64,000 bases of DNA, from NCBI GenBank assembly GCA_030374735.1, contig JASCIV010000024.1:1-64000 (forward strand), read 5' to 3'. Made by a program: the position numbers and the translations under genes. Each line of letters opens with the position of its first letter. The first letter of the stretch is position 1. This stretch comes from Gracilaria caudata (Eukaryota > Rhodophyta > Florideophyceae > Gracilariales > Gracilariaceae). Below, one piece after another: positions 20,519-29,840 of the stretch. The notes beneath the pieces were generated by a model. The model did not search any database. It worked only from the letters and a program-made list of their open reading frames with translations, and was not told where the DNA came from.

Positions 20519-21481
20519 TTATCTTTTCTTCCGTGGCGGAGAATTACACCCTGAGCTGCTATCGCTATCAGCTACAGGCTCACCTAATTCCTTCAGACGA
20601 GCTTCCAATAGCTTTCTCTTGTGCCTTTCTACTCGCGCACGCTCTTCAGCCTCTCTTCGATTCTTCTGCTCTTGCTGAAGTTTGAGCTCTGCCTGTTCTT
20701 TCTTTCTCTCAGTTATTCTTCTCAATTTGCTAGGATCCAGCAAAACTTCTGCCTTTTCATGCAAGGGTCCTGGTGATCCAACTCTCTCATTTGACCCCTT
20801 TTCATATACGGTAAATTCATACGCATCGCCTTTCAATCGCCCGTAGTGAACACTCGGATTATGCTTGGGTGTGCCGGCATTCCGCTTGTCTCTGTGGACT
20901 ATCAAATATCTGGGCACCTTAGCCGTTGCATAGTCATCTTGTTTCTCAGTGAAATCCGTGACTGCGTTATAGCTGGTAATTTCGCTTACGAGCCTCGCGA
21001 TGTTCTTTGGAGTCCGTGAGAAACGTCTGCAAGCGGGTGGAAGTGTTTGTCGCACTTCATCAGATAATAAAGGTCCAATCGAAAAGTCCGGATACCGGTA
21101 TCTGTATTTTCCTGGTGACCTTTCTGGAATTGCCATAGACGCCTCCACTAAAGCTTCACCTGGTTTCATGTCTTGATCACAAGCTTCTTTGAAAGCGTTT
21201 GCCATCGCAATACCCTCATCATCAGCCATTTCCCTGGCTACAAGCCTTCCTTCGATGAGATCGTATTTACCAAACTCTGAAACCGACAGTTCTAAATACT
21301 CTTCAATATTGCATGTCTTTCCGTGAAGAGAACCCCATGCAGAAGGCCGAGGCGGTGAAGCTGAGCTCCTTTCGTAGCCCACAGGGTTGTGGTACAGAGA
21401 CAAAGAGGCGGAGGTGGTACGCGAAGGTGCAGCGTTAGGTTGCAAAGCGTTTGGAATATCTTGAGATGTGTGAGATGCCAT
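20519..21481 (-). CDS. Uma2-family (DUF820) PD-(D/E)XK nuclease homolog
   Basis: 320 residues. Residues about 58-250 match the bacterial Uma2/DUF820 fold: 'KYDLIEGRLV' strand, P131-D132 (PDFSI), E167 in LVSEITS, K180 in TEKQDDYA, and 'VPRYLIVHRD'. The catalytic-type D, E and K are all kept. Uma2 proteins are putative endonucleases, often multiplied in cyanobacteria, where many end in an Arg/Glu-rich coiled coil. This one does too (about 258-310, 'ERKKEQAELKLQQEQ...'). The first about 55 residues are Ser/Pro-rich and uncharacterised, and the C-terminus PPRKKR is a possible nuclear signal. Found in a nuclear intergenic-rich zone without mobile-element neighbours. No intron. Horizontal origin is inferred. 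Confidence 0.82.
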   Translation of the reverse strand: MASHTSQDIPNALQPNAAPSRTTSASLSLYHNPVGYERSSASPPRPSAWGSLHGKTCNIEEYLELSVSEFGKYDLIEGRLVAREMADDEGIAMANAFKEACDQDMKPGEALVEASMAIPERSPGKYRYRYPDFSIGPLLSDEVRQTLPPACRRFSRTPKNIARLVSEITSYNAVTDFTEKQDDYATAKVPRYLIVHRDKRNAGTPKHNPSVHYGRLKGDAYEFTVYEKGSNERVGSPGPLHEKAEVLLDPSKLRRITERKKEQAELKLQQEQKNRREAEERARVERHKRKLLEARLKELGEPVADSDSSSGCNSPPRKKR

Positions 21482-21818
21482 GTTGAGGAGCGGTGAAGAT
21501 GTAGCTCGAACGAACGGAAGTGAATTTATATAGGCCGCAAAGGCGTCGTTACACTAGAAGGGGAGCGAACGCAGCATGTAAGCTGGAGTACCACGCGTTC
21601 GAGTCTGAGGGCAGCGTTTTTATGCTCCGTGGCTTGGTTCCAGCCTTTCAATCCGCTGGCAAACCTGAGATGCGGCCACAAAAGAGCTTACAGATATCTG
21701 CAAACCGAGGGTCGCGGCTTTGTTTACTAGAGCAGAGAGCAAGTCACCCTGTGATCATCCTGATTACCTTGATGAACAGGGACGAGGCAGCCTGCGGTGC
21801 AGCATGGGTCCCGCAAGC

Positions 21819-21844
21819 GCAGGGTGGGTGGTGACCCACCCTGC
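21819..21844. other. perfect hairpin, 11-bp stem
   Basis: GCAGGGTGGGT, loop GGTG, ACCCACCCTGC. A GC-rich, perfect stem outside any gene, 340-360 bp upstream of the Uma2 start. Confidence 0.9.
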
Positions 21845-21944
21845 TCCGCATCCACCGTGGCATTCTGCAACCGTGACGAAAACCCTCTGCAATTCGTGCT
21901 CGTCACATGGGCAGATTAAATTTTTTCGTAACGACAAATGACTC

Positions 21945-21974
21945 CTTCGGCTGCCGAAGTTCGGCAGTGCCGAA
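21945..21974. other. two abutting 15-bp palindromes
   Basis: CTTCGGC-T-GCCGAAG is followed directly by TTCGGCA-G-TGCCGAA. Both share the TTCGGC/GCCGAA core, like a doubled protein-binding site. Confidence 0.85.
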
Positions 21975-22387
21975 TCTACGAAGCCGAGACGATCTTCATT
22001 TCCGAACGGCAGCGCATTCATCATGTCATGTTGACGCTGCGGGTGCTCCGTCCGTGTCTTTCTTCAGGGCATCCGTGACGGACGGATGAATAACATCAAG
22101 GCTGCTCTTCGCCTCTGTGTGAGTTGGGTGAACATTCAGGAAAAAAGCGCTAATTCAACTAAACAAGTGTCACGCCCAGAATCATAATTTGCTCGTACGT
22201 CGTTACGGGTTGTGAAGAGATGAAAGACAGTGAAACGAGATAGACGTTTCCTTTGTTGGCGATCAAAGCAGTTTTGCAAATCTGTTCTTCAACCTCTCCT
22301 TCATAGGTCGTTATTTCATTATCGTGGCTTCTATGACTTCACACTTATCGTTTCTGTATTGTGACTACAAATCTCAGTCTTCTAGAG

Positions 22388-22942
22388 ATGGAGCACACTA
22401 AAGCAGCGAAGCCTTCGATGGATGTGAAGCATCGACAACCTTCGCGGCGAACAGGCGGATGTGCGGGGAGCCTCCCTTTTACGGGAAATAATAAGACACT
22501 TTCTGGAAAAGCACCTACACACAATTGCGGGCACAGCAAAGTCTATCCCAAAGCTCAACCTTTGCCAATGTCTGTGAGAACTAAAGCCCAATCACAGGCT
22601 CCCGGTTCTCATCGAGTGCCCTTGAACACGAAAAACGAATTTCACAAAGATGGCGCGCAGCCGTGTGGTGGTATCAGCGCAGATTCTCGCAGTATATCCA
22701 AAAAAACAAAGAGCTCAAATCACATGCTCAGAGAAAGAATGGACCTTCAGTTCAACCAAATGAAAGACTTTCTGGAACAACTCATGCGTAAGAACAGAGA
22801 CCTAGAAGAAGAGAATACCAATCTTAGAAACGAAACTACGCGTTTACGTGAGGCTGTCAACAACTGTATCAAGTGGTTGTCCGGAGTGATTAGCATGGGA
22901 GAAATGTTGAACATTACATCGACGCAGAGATCCACACTTTGA
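22388..22942 (+). CDS. hypothetical coiled-coil protein, 184 aa
   Basis: The N-terminal about 110 residues are polar and basic (Ser/Lys/Pro/Gly-rich, likely disordered). Residues about 115-165 form a clear heptad coiled coil (for example 'KDFLEQLMRKNRDLEEENTNLRNETTRLREAV') with the leucine/asparagine spacing of a leucine zipper. No basic DNA-binding region of canonical bZIP type precedes it, although a KKTKSS segment does. Function unknown. The ATG at 22388 is the first in frame. Confidence 0.6.
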   Translation: MEHTKAAKPSMDVKHRQPSRRTGGCAGSLPFTGNNKTLSGKAPTHNCGHSKVYPKAQPLPMSVRTKAQSQAPGSHRVPLNTKNEFHKDGAQPCGGISADSRSISKKTKSSNHMLRERMDLQFNQMKDFLEQLMRKNRDLEEENTNLRNETTRLREAVNNCIKWLSGVISMGEMLNITSTQRSTL

Positions 22943-25111
22943 ATCATCAGGACGAACATTAGTCGCTTACCGTCTTCAGATGGGCATAGCCTGCAAAAAT
23001 ACATTTTGTTGCTCACTGCGGTTGAAGAGCGCGTAGTGTAACAGAGATTACGAGTAGTGACGTATCGAGGAAGACAGAGCACTGCGTCGTTGTCGCTTAT
23101 TGGTTGTACGTATCGATAATGGCCACGCCCATGAGTGCCGGCCCCACAGAGATGGACGTCGTCGAGAGTACTCAAGGCTGACTACGTGTGCCAGTCCTCT
23201 GAGAATGTCAGCCATCGACCCTACAGGGAAACAGACGTAAACAAGACTCCTTTTGTCGTTGCATAGCCGGTTGATTCAACCTGGTTGATGCTGAGTAATC
23301 CATACGTAATTTGTTGACCTTTTGGTGCGATACAATTCAAAGGGAGTATCTTATCTTGGCTAATCTAACTGAATGACCCAGAGCCAGATTTAGCGCGGTC
23401 AAAGAGAATTCTTTGAAACTTCTGTATGATACGCGTACAGTATCACGCTTTGTACGGTGTATGTTCTATTAAGTGCACATTGAAGTCCAATGTTGTAACT
23501 CTACGACCAAGAGCAATGAAGGGAAGTGATCTCAAGACCTGCACAACCTCAGCTGACATTCCAAGGGATGACAACCAACGACGAGACGCAAGAAAATGGC
23601 CAACTGTAGAAGTTAAGGATGTAAGACATATTCGTGAGTAGGAGAAACGCAACCCTGCCTAGCAACCTCTAACAAGAACGTACGTGTTCACTATCTCGCT
23701 TCCAGCAACCAATTTCCTCAAGTAATGACGGGGTGGCTCTAGAGTGGGTGTCACGCATGATTACGAGTAAGAGTAAGGCAACTTGTAATGCCGAGCCTCC
23801 TGATGTCAACTCCACCTCGAGATCAAGTGGGAGCTCAGAAGCTGACAGGAATCAAAGACTTGACTGGGGGAGGACGCCTTTTCAAGAGATCGCTACAGCC
23901 AAACATGTGATTGATGGAATTGCCCTGCCCTGGGTAATAACTATCGTTGCTCGATCATTTGCGGTCGGCACTGGCTGGGCTCGAGCTGTTGTTTGCACCA
24001 GCAGTGCTGCCGAACTTCTCACAAGCGGTGCACTTGTTTCTCATTTGTTTTGTTTATAGCCGCGTATGGGCATACTAGGAAGTAGTTTGGCTGCTAACGT
24101 TATGTTAGTGCCACACCACTGGTTTATTCCTTGCAAGGGGCATTGTATACAAACAACTGAGCAAATCGCTTGGTTTCCCGACGAGCCAGTAACCTGGATT
24201 TCTGAAAGGCAACACAGCAAGAGCCAAACATCAAAAATTCACTCGTCGTCTCTCCCCTGTCCAACTCCACACGCTGGTCCCTTTTGAGTCAGAGAAGCAA
24301 TCGTTGTGACAGTAGTTGTCATCTCGAGCCATTCGGTACTCGTCTCTTGACCAATTTCTGCTTCTCTAAAACATAAGAGTAATGCCTACAAAGAGACAGC
24401 AGAGATTAGCACTCTTCCCTTATGCAAGTCCTGAGGTTTGAACCTTCCTGCAAGGTCAGTGGAAACGAAGCCGGAGGCAAAAGCGAAAGGAAAGGCTAGC
24501 AGACTACATGCGACGAACGTAATATGCGGAACAAAAGTGGAAACTTTGTGTCACGGCCAACAACGTGGCGCAGTACTAGAGGCATCGAACCCCTGATTGA
24601 CAAAGGAAATGACAGTCGTGAACTGATGGCTGGTTCGTCTAGGACAAGCATACAACGTCGCATTGACTAGAGCAGTTGGCAGAGACCGACAGTCCCTGCC
24701 AACTGCTTCACCCAAGAACACCCAGGTCAATAGTAGGATTGCTTTTTTATCGGGTTCCAACACAAGGATAGATAAGACGATTAGGCAAGCGATTTGTGTG
24801 TACAGTTGGCAGTAACGTCTTTGAAAAGCGTGACTTGAAATGGGTACAGTTGGCAGCCATAGAAATTTCAGGAATTCATGTGACAAGCTGTCTCTAGTGA
24901 AGTCACGTGCGACCGAACGACGTCGATATGAACATAAAAGAGCACACATTCTACCACTCTCTCTCGCTTTTATAGGGGCACCTAGCTTATTAGAACCAAG
25001 TGTAGAGCGTTTCAGCTGAAAGAAACGCTCTCTCACTTCTTTTACCTTTGCTATAAACAAAACCTTTCAGCCAAAGGGAATAAATTGCGGATTGCCTATG
25101 TCTTTCAGAAC
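22943..25111. other. intergenic, 2.2 kb, gene-poor
   Basis: No supportable gene. Minus-strand open frames near 24551-25060 run across repeat copy C and have no protein character. It contains the hairpin repeat (24954-25033). Confidence 0.55.
24954..25033 (-). repeat. hairpin repeat, copy C
   Basis: Read on the minus strand: AGAGAGCGTTTC, loop, GAAACGCTCT, then a CACTTGGTTCTAATAAGCTA block and CTATAAAAGCGAGAGAG. Stem GAGCGTTTC/GAAACGCTC is perfect. Close to copies A and B. Confidence 0.85.
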
Positions 25112-26053
25112 ATGGGAATCAATGTCAGGAAAAGAGAGAGTCAGATTCGGCTACATTTGGGAGTAAAGAAGAGGACAAGGACTTTGAGAGGAGCAGCTCA
25201 TATACCAGGAATGCGCTATGGAAAATATTGCCAAGAGTTGGTTTCAGAGATTCGAAATCAAGAAGAGACTCTGTGTCAAAGGGGCGTTCAATTTTTGCCA
25301 AGATGGAATACTTTGAGTCAAGATGTTCAGCAGAAGATATTGGAGCAATTGCCCATTTCAGATCTCCTGAACGCACGTCTGGCCGGTTTAGATGGAGAAA
25401 CACCGCAGCTTCGAGACACAGTCCGAAAATTAATGCGCAAGAGGTGCAGCCAGTTGCGACCGCTTTGGGAAGAATGGAAAAATAGCAGTCGTCTGAAGAG
25501 TCGTGAATATAGACACGGTTGTAATCCGGTGCAATTCACAACTGTGAGAAGCTTTGGGGCCTGTCATTGTTCCATTTCTTCTATGAAGCATCTGTGGCAT
25601 ATTCGAGATTTAAAACATCTAAAGATCAGGTTCTGTCCACTCTTTAAGCCTCAACTACAAGATGTTAACGATGCTCTTCGTGGTTGTACTGGTTTGCTTC
25701 GGCTCAATCTCAGTTCTTATCCATACCAACATTTCCCAGAAAGCATTCTCTCGCTGAAGAAGTTGCGATATCTGGACCTATCAAAAAGTCTTATGGTAAA
25801 GCAATTACCAGACGACATGGGTGAACGTTTACCACAGCTACGGTTTCTCGATCTCTCCTACTGCATTTGGATTACACACATACCGGAATCCATACTTGTT
25901 CGTCTAGAGACACACAGAGAGCAAACAATTTTGAGCGGCAGGCGACTAAACCACTCATCACTAGGGCTCGAAGGGTGTGATTCGGATAAAAAGCAGAAGC
26001 TTGTTCCGGCACACAAGTACCCGCTACTGGCCGCATCCATATCATCGATATAG
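25112..26053 (+). CDS. F-box-like / leucine-rich-repeat protein
   Basis: 313 residues. An F-box-like motif at about 60-92 ('LPRWNTLSQDVQQKILEQLPISDLLNARLAG') is followed by a Cys/Arg-rich linker. Leucine-rich repeats occupy about 170-265 ('LKHLKIRFCPL', 'LLRLNLSSYPYQHFPESILSLKKLRYLDLS', 'LPQLRFLDLSYCIWITHIPESIL'). F-box/LRR proteins recruit substrates to SCF ubiquitin ligases; that role is inferred. The tail is short and polar. The start is ATG 25112; a later ATG (MRYGKYCQ..., about 25211) is also possible. The repeats are of the plant-type LPxSI kind. Confidence 0.72.
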   Translation: MGINVRKRESQIRLHLGVKKRTRTLRGAAHIPGMRYGKYCQELVSEIRNQEETLCQRGVQFLPRWNTLSQDVQQKILEQLPISDLLNARLAGLDGETPQLRDTVRKLMRKRCSQLRPLWEEWKNSSRLKSREYRHGCNPVQFTTVRSFGACHCSISSMKHLWHIRDLKHLKIRFCPLFKPQLQDVNDALRGCTGLLRLNLSSYPYQHFPESILSLKKLRYLDLSKSLMVKQLPDDMGERLPQLRFLDLSYCIWITHIPESILVRLETHREQTILSGRRLNHSSLGLEGCDSDKKQKLVPAHKYPLLAASISSI

Positions 26054-27012
26054 GCATATTCAGCACGTAGAGGAAAAGTAAAGACAGATAAACATGGGCT
26101 GTTTCAAGGTCGTCACGACCACCCTCTAAGGAGAGGGTTGCCGCAATACTAAGTGCTTTCGTCATCTACACTGAAAACTGTCCAACTCGTTCACTCCTCG
26201 GATTTGGTAACCCCACAATGTCCTTTCCAACAAAAGAATGGTAGCTTGGACAACTGTTTCCACCAAAAAAACAGCCATTCTTCAACAAGTGTATAACTTG
26301 TCGTTGGCCATCTAGCTCTTAAGAGGGAACCTCTCTGCCTTACAAGCCGGAGGTACCATCATACTCGATCGAGACAATCCCCCGAGGCTCTCCAGCAGAG
26401 TGCAGCAACATACCATGACAACAGGGGTGAATGTTAGCCGTCTTCTGCGTATCCTACACGCACACCGCTAACCGTAGCTGTCGTATGATCATCCAATGCT
26501 TACAAAGCACCGAAGGTATGGTAGGGTAAGAGAGCTAAGAGGGGTAGCCCTTTGCAAGTAATCTCACTGTCATTGAGTATTGTGTCTTTGGATTGCCAAC
26601 TGTATCAGGGGGACTCTTCTGAGTCTCCAGATTTCGAACAGGCAATTTCAACAGCGCTTTTTGCTCGGGTAACATGATGTCTGATTGCTCTTACTCGTCT
26701 GTGTTGGATGAGGTTGGATGATCCTGCAATGAAGGCCGAAAGAGAATCGCGAAGCTTTGGATATCCTTACAACCCTCAACTCAAGCAACCTTACACTTCA
26801 AACTTCGACAACTGTCAAGGTCACGATGACGGTGAGCAACAACGCACGTCATACACGAAAGATGTGCAATGCACGGTGAGATGCAACGCGCCTTATGTTT
26901 ATTCACCTAATACCGTTGTACATCAAGACGATCATGTACATCATCCATACAAGAATACAAGCAACAAGCCGTAAATCAACTTCACACACACACAAACCGA
27001 AGCAAGACCAGA
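26054..27012. other. intergenic
   Basis: No convincing gene. An 88-codon plus frame (26708-26974, Tyr/His/Asn-rich) ends just before the PHR2 3' end and is probably chance. The sequence CAACAGGGGTGAA at about 26420 resembles a hAT end, but no partner is found. Confidence 0.5.
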
Positions 27013-28242
27013 CTAAGTACGTACCGCAGCCCGCTGAGACGAATTAACAGTTCGCGCTGCAGCAGCATTTCTTTTGCCAGAATATTTAGCTGTGATATAC
27101 CTGAAGAAATCACGCCAAACGAGTTCAAAGTACGTAGTAGAGGTGACAAGCGTATGCGGTCTAGGCGAAGCTTTCTTCATCTCATCAAAGATCCTTCTTG
27201 GTGAGATGCATCCAAGAGCAAGCCACGGCGAGATACGACACGAAAAGTCAGCTCCAAGATGAGAGGTAACCTGTGCTCTCGGAGACAAAGCAGCATCAAA
27301 GCGCTTGCTCTCGTCCACATACGCCTGGACGCGCAGCATAGCTTCGGTTTCTCCCCCGGTCACAGAGGAAATACCAGCCGTTGCCGCCCGGTAAGAGTCG
27401 TTCTTGGATGACAGTGGAGAGTCTTCAATGCCGAGTTGACGAAGTGTGGGAACATCTCCCGACTTTAAACCATTGGGAAGAGATGGGAATGAGTCAGGGG
27501 TTGGCAGCGGTGTACGAATGGTACCTGACTTTTGAACGGCCTCACGGAAGTCGGAGTACACGTCGGGGATGCTCTGAATCGGGAATGGAAGGTCATCCTC
27601 ATGGTAGAGAGTGTTGGCCCAGAAGGTAGACAGTTGAGCACCATTCTTCTTGAGAGCATCTGCCAAGGCAGCCTCTACCTGTTGTTCGTCATGAGTGACC
27701 TCCTTGTGGGCAAACACATTACGGCAGTTCATTGAGCGACATAAATCCGGCACGACCTGTTCCGGACGCCCAATGCGGACAATAAGGTCGCTGCCCTTTG
27801 CCCGCAAAGACTTTCTCAGGTCTTCCACGCTCTCAATCAAAAAGCGCGCCCGATACTTGCCCGTCTTCTGGAAGCCATAATCGGTGCGGCCAAAATGCCT
27901 AGGATCGAAGCAGTAAACGGGCACCACATCCTTGGCATCTTCTAAAGCATAAGATAAGGCCGGGTGATCATCAAGTCTCAAATCGGAACGAAACAATACA
28001 ACAACCTTATCTAACCCCTTTCCCACCGCACTGTCATCAAAAAATCCGGCCGCATGGCGCAGCGGTGTGAGTCGAGTGGCGACATTCGGCGCTGCCGAAA
28101 CGGTGACCGCTCTCACAGTGGCCAGCGGCGGTACCGAAAGCGGCAGCGGCGTGCGCGGCGTGCGCGCCGCGCCCGGCAATGACACGCGCGCACGCGCGGT
28201 GGGCGTGGAGCCTACAAATCCAGGAGCAGATGGAGGCGACAT
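27013..28242 (-). CDS. PHR2: PHR2-type blue-light receptor/photolyase homolog, plastid-targeted
   Basis: 409 residues. A Ser/Ala/Pro-rich leader of about 75 residues (MSPPSAPGFVGS..., early Phe) looks like a plastid transit peptide. The photolyase N-terminal alpha/beta domain starts at K79 (KVVVLFRSDLRLDDHPAL) and runs to about 245. After a linker comes a fragment like the start of the FAD domain ('LGADFSCRISPWLALGCISPRRIF') and the ending 'TYFELVWRDFFRYITAKYS'. Plant PHR2 ends at the same place, so the short form is a family trait and not damage. Most of the FAD pocket and the DNA-contact helices of true photolyases are missing, so DNA repair is unlikely and a light-sensing role is only suggested. 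Upstream codons to 28380 lack an ATG. Confidence 0.9.
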   Translation of the reverse strand: MSPPSAPGFVGSTPTARARVSLPGAARTPRTPLPLSVPPLATVRAVTVSAAPNVATRLTPLRHAAGFFDDSAVGKGLDKVVVLFRSDLRLDDHPALSYALEDAKDVVPVYCFDPRHFGRTDYGFQKTGKYRARFLIESVEDLRKSLRAKGSDLIVRIGRPEQVVPDLCRSMNCRNVFAHKEVTHDEQQVEAALADALKKNGAQLSTFWANTLYHEDDLPFPIQSIPDVYSDFREAVQKSGTIRTPLPTPDSFPSLPNGLKSGDVPTLRQLGIEDSPLSSKNDSYRAATAGISSVTGGETEAMLRVQAYVDESKRFDAALSPRAQVTSHLGADFSCRISPWLALGCISPRRIFDEMKKASPRPHTLVTSTTYFELVWRDFFRYITAKYSGKRNAAAARTVNSSQRAAVRT

Positions 28243-28618
28243 TCTCGACACTGACGTTTTAATTGCGCAACGACGCCGGCGTAGGAGGTGCGCGGTCAAG
28301 TGCGATGGACGGGCTGACGGGCAGACAAGACGCGACCCGGCAGTGACGTCGGTGATGAGGTGAGCGGCTGTCGCGATCACAGATGCGACGAGGCGAGATG
28401 AGCGTCATTCGTGTTCGCTGGACACGTGGCGCGCATGGCATGGCGCGACGGTTGTGTTTGAGGCGCTGCGATTCGTGCTGCGCGGAGGAAAACAGGTCGT
28501 TTAACACCCCCTTCGCACCACACACTTGCCGTTCCCTACGAGGTTGCATCGGACAGTCATGCGCTCTTTCTCTGTCGAAGAGTTGCGGCAGGACGAAGCT
28601 CTGGATAAGTCGCGCACA
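28243..28618. promoter_or_regulatory. shared divergent upstream region
   Basis: 376 bp between the divergent starts of PHR2 (minus) and the plastid one-helix protein (plus), both plastid-directed. It must hold both promoters. It is CpG-rich, and no TATA box or named element was recognised. Confidence 0.5.
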
Positions 28619-29107
28619 ATGTTGGGGACAGCGTTTGTTTCTTCGCCTGGTGTCACGAACAATGTTCGTGTTTCGCGTCGCTTTTCGTACACAGTTTGCA
28701 GCGCCACGCCACCGAAAGACCCTACGAACTTGCGCACAGAGTCGCAGCGCAGACGCAACTCGCCGCCGAAGCCCATGCGACGGCGACGCAGACGTCGCGT
28801 TGATGACGACCCAGTGGATTGGGATAAACTGGAGTCAATTCCATTAGTACGACGAGAGGCGTCTCCAGAGTCTGGGGAGGATTACTGGGTGGATACATCT
28901 ACCACACTGTCCGACGAAAGCGATGCAAGTCGGAAAGCACCGGAGATTGACGGACGTCTGAAGCAAAAGCTTCGCGAAGAAATGGTTCGCCCGTACGCAC
29001 AGAACTGGATCCTGTGGATTAGTTTGGGCGTGCTGGCCTTGGTGGTGGGGGTGTGGGCGATAGGCGGTGTGGACACGTTGCCCATCATTAGTGTCCCCGA
29101 CCTGTAG
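28619..29107 (+). CDS. plastid-targeted single-helix membrane protein, function unknown
   Basis: 162 residues from ATG 28619. MLGTAFVSSPGV... is a textbook red algal/glaucophyte transit start (AFV at 5-7) and runs to about residue 35. An Arg-rich block (MRRRRRRRV), an acidic Ser-rich segment, an amphipathic 'RLKQKLREEMVRPYAQN' helix and one transmembrane helix (NWILWISLGVLALVVGVWAIGG) follow, ending ISVPDL. I do not recognise the family. The frame extends upstream to 28526 but the transit peptide supports the internal ATG. The 3' half of this gene was duplicated downstream (29251-29594) and has decayed there. Confidence 0.72.
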   Translation: MLGTAFVSSPGVTNNVRVSRRFSYTVCSATPPKDPTNLRTESQRRRNSPPKPMRRRRRRRVDDDPVDWDKLESIPLVRREASPESGEDYWVDTSTTLSDESDASRKAPEIDGRLKQKLREEMVRPYAQNWILWISLGVLALVVGVWAIGGVDTLPIISVPDL

Positions 29108-29250
29108 ACAAAAGCCCATAAAGCGGTCATTGCTGTTGACGCGTTGCGGGCGGGGCGAGGCTGGAAGCCGCTGTTATGCACTGACGCCGCCCCGCTCGAT
29201 GAGACAAAGGTTATCTTGCACAAGACCATTGATAGTGTGCTTGATCGTGG
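29108..29250 (+). repeat. rearranged duplicate: intergenic piece fused to YKT6 fragment
   Basis: 29108-29198 matches the sequence upstream of YKT6 (to 29694). It is then joined at a CTCG tetranucleotide to a 52-bp YKT6 fragment (29199-29250, 49 of 52 identical to 30361-30412). That fragment in turn joins at GTGG to the next duplicate. Non-coding junk from a duplication with internal deletion. Confidence 0.9.
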
Positions 29251-29594
29251 ATTGGGATAAACTGGAGTCAATTCTATTAGTACGCCGAGAGGCATCTCCA
29301 GAGTCTGCGGAGGATTAATGTTTGGATACCTTTACCACACTGTCCGACGAAAGCGATGCAACTGGTCATCTGAAGCAAAAGCTTCGCGAAGAAGTGATTC
29401 GCTCGTACGCACAGAGAGAGCGTTTCTTTCTGGAGAAACTCTCTACTCGTAGTTCCAATTAAGCTCGGTGTGCCTATAAAAGAGAGACGGAGAGAACTGG
29501 ATGCTGCGGATCAGCTTGGGCGCGCTGGCGTTGCTGGTGGCGGTGTGGGCGATGGGCGGAGTGGATACGTTGCCCATCATCAGTGTGTCCCCCA
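29251..29594 (+). pseudogene. decayed copy of the plastid one-helix protein 3' half
   Basis: A second copy of 28818-29107. Damage: the codon TAC (in GAGGATTAC) is TAA here, an in-frame stop. 21 bp are missing before TCTGAAG. Copy A of the hairpin repeat (80 bp) interrupts it after CGCACAG. Two extra bases occur near the end, and the original TAG stop is changed to TCG. No start codon region is included, so it cannot make the protein. Confidence 0.88.
29415..29494 (+). mobile_element. hairpin repeat, copy A, with readable insertion borders
   Basis: An 80-bp insertion between CGCACAG and AACTGG. The intact gene copy at about 28998-29010 reads CGCACAGAACTGG without it, so this is a filled site against an empty site. 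It starts AGAGAGCGTTTC, returns GAGAAACTCTCT (stem partly mutated) and ends TATAAAAGAGAGACGGAGAG. If there is a target duplication it is only AG or GAG. No coding capacity. Confidence 0.85.
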
Positions 29595-29840
29595 CCTGTC
29601 GACAAAGTAGCCCGTAAAGCGGTCATTGCTGTTGACGCCTCGCGTGTGCGGCGTGGCTGTAAGCCGCTGTTATGCGCTGACGCCGCCCCGCTCGCGTTTG
29701 TGTTCGTGCTTGCGTCTCGCCAGTCGCTCTTTTGCCGCTTGCGACGATTATCTACCCGCTTCGCTCCTACACCACCACATTCCTCGCCTGTACCGTTTGT
29801 CCTTCTTCCCCCGTCGTTTCGTTTTTCGTTGAAACGCGTC

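Larger units (their letters stand above)
21482..22387. other. intergenic with strong palindromes
   Basis: No gene. It includes a perfect 11-bp stem with GGTG loop (21819-21844) and two abutting 15-bp palindromes (21945-21959 and 21960-21974), listed separately. Confidence 0.55.

Noticed and set aside
24551..25060. 169-codon minus frame
   Set aside because: It runs through repeat copy C and shows no protein character.
26415..26435. CAACAGGGGTGAA as a second hAT end
   Set aside because: It differs from the CAGGGGTGCAA end, and no inverted partner or target duplication was found nearby.
29415..29494. Hairpin repeat as an introner (mobile intron)
   Set aside because: Copy A has no GT at its left border and the host fragment is already a pseudogene, so splicing is not supported.
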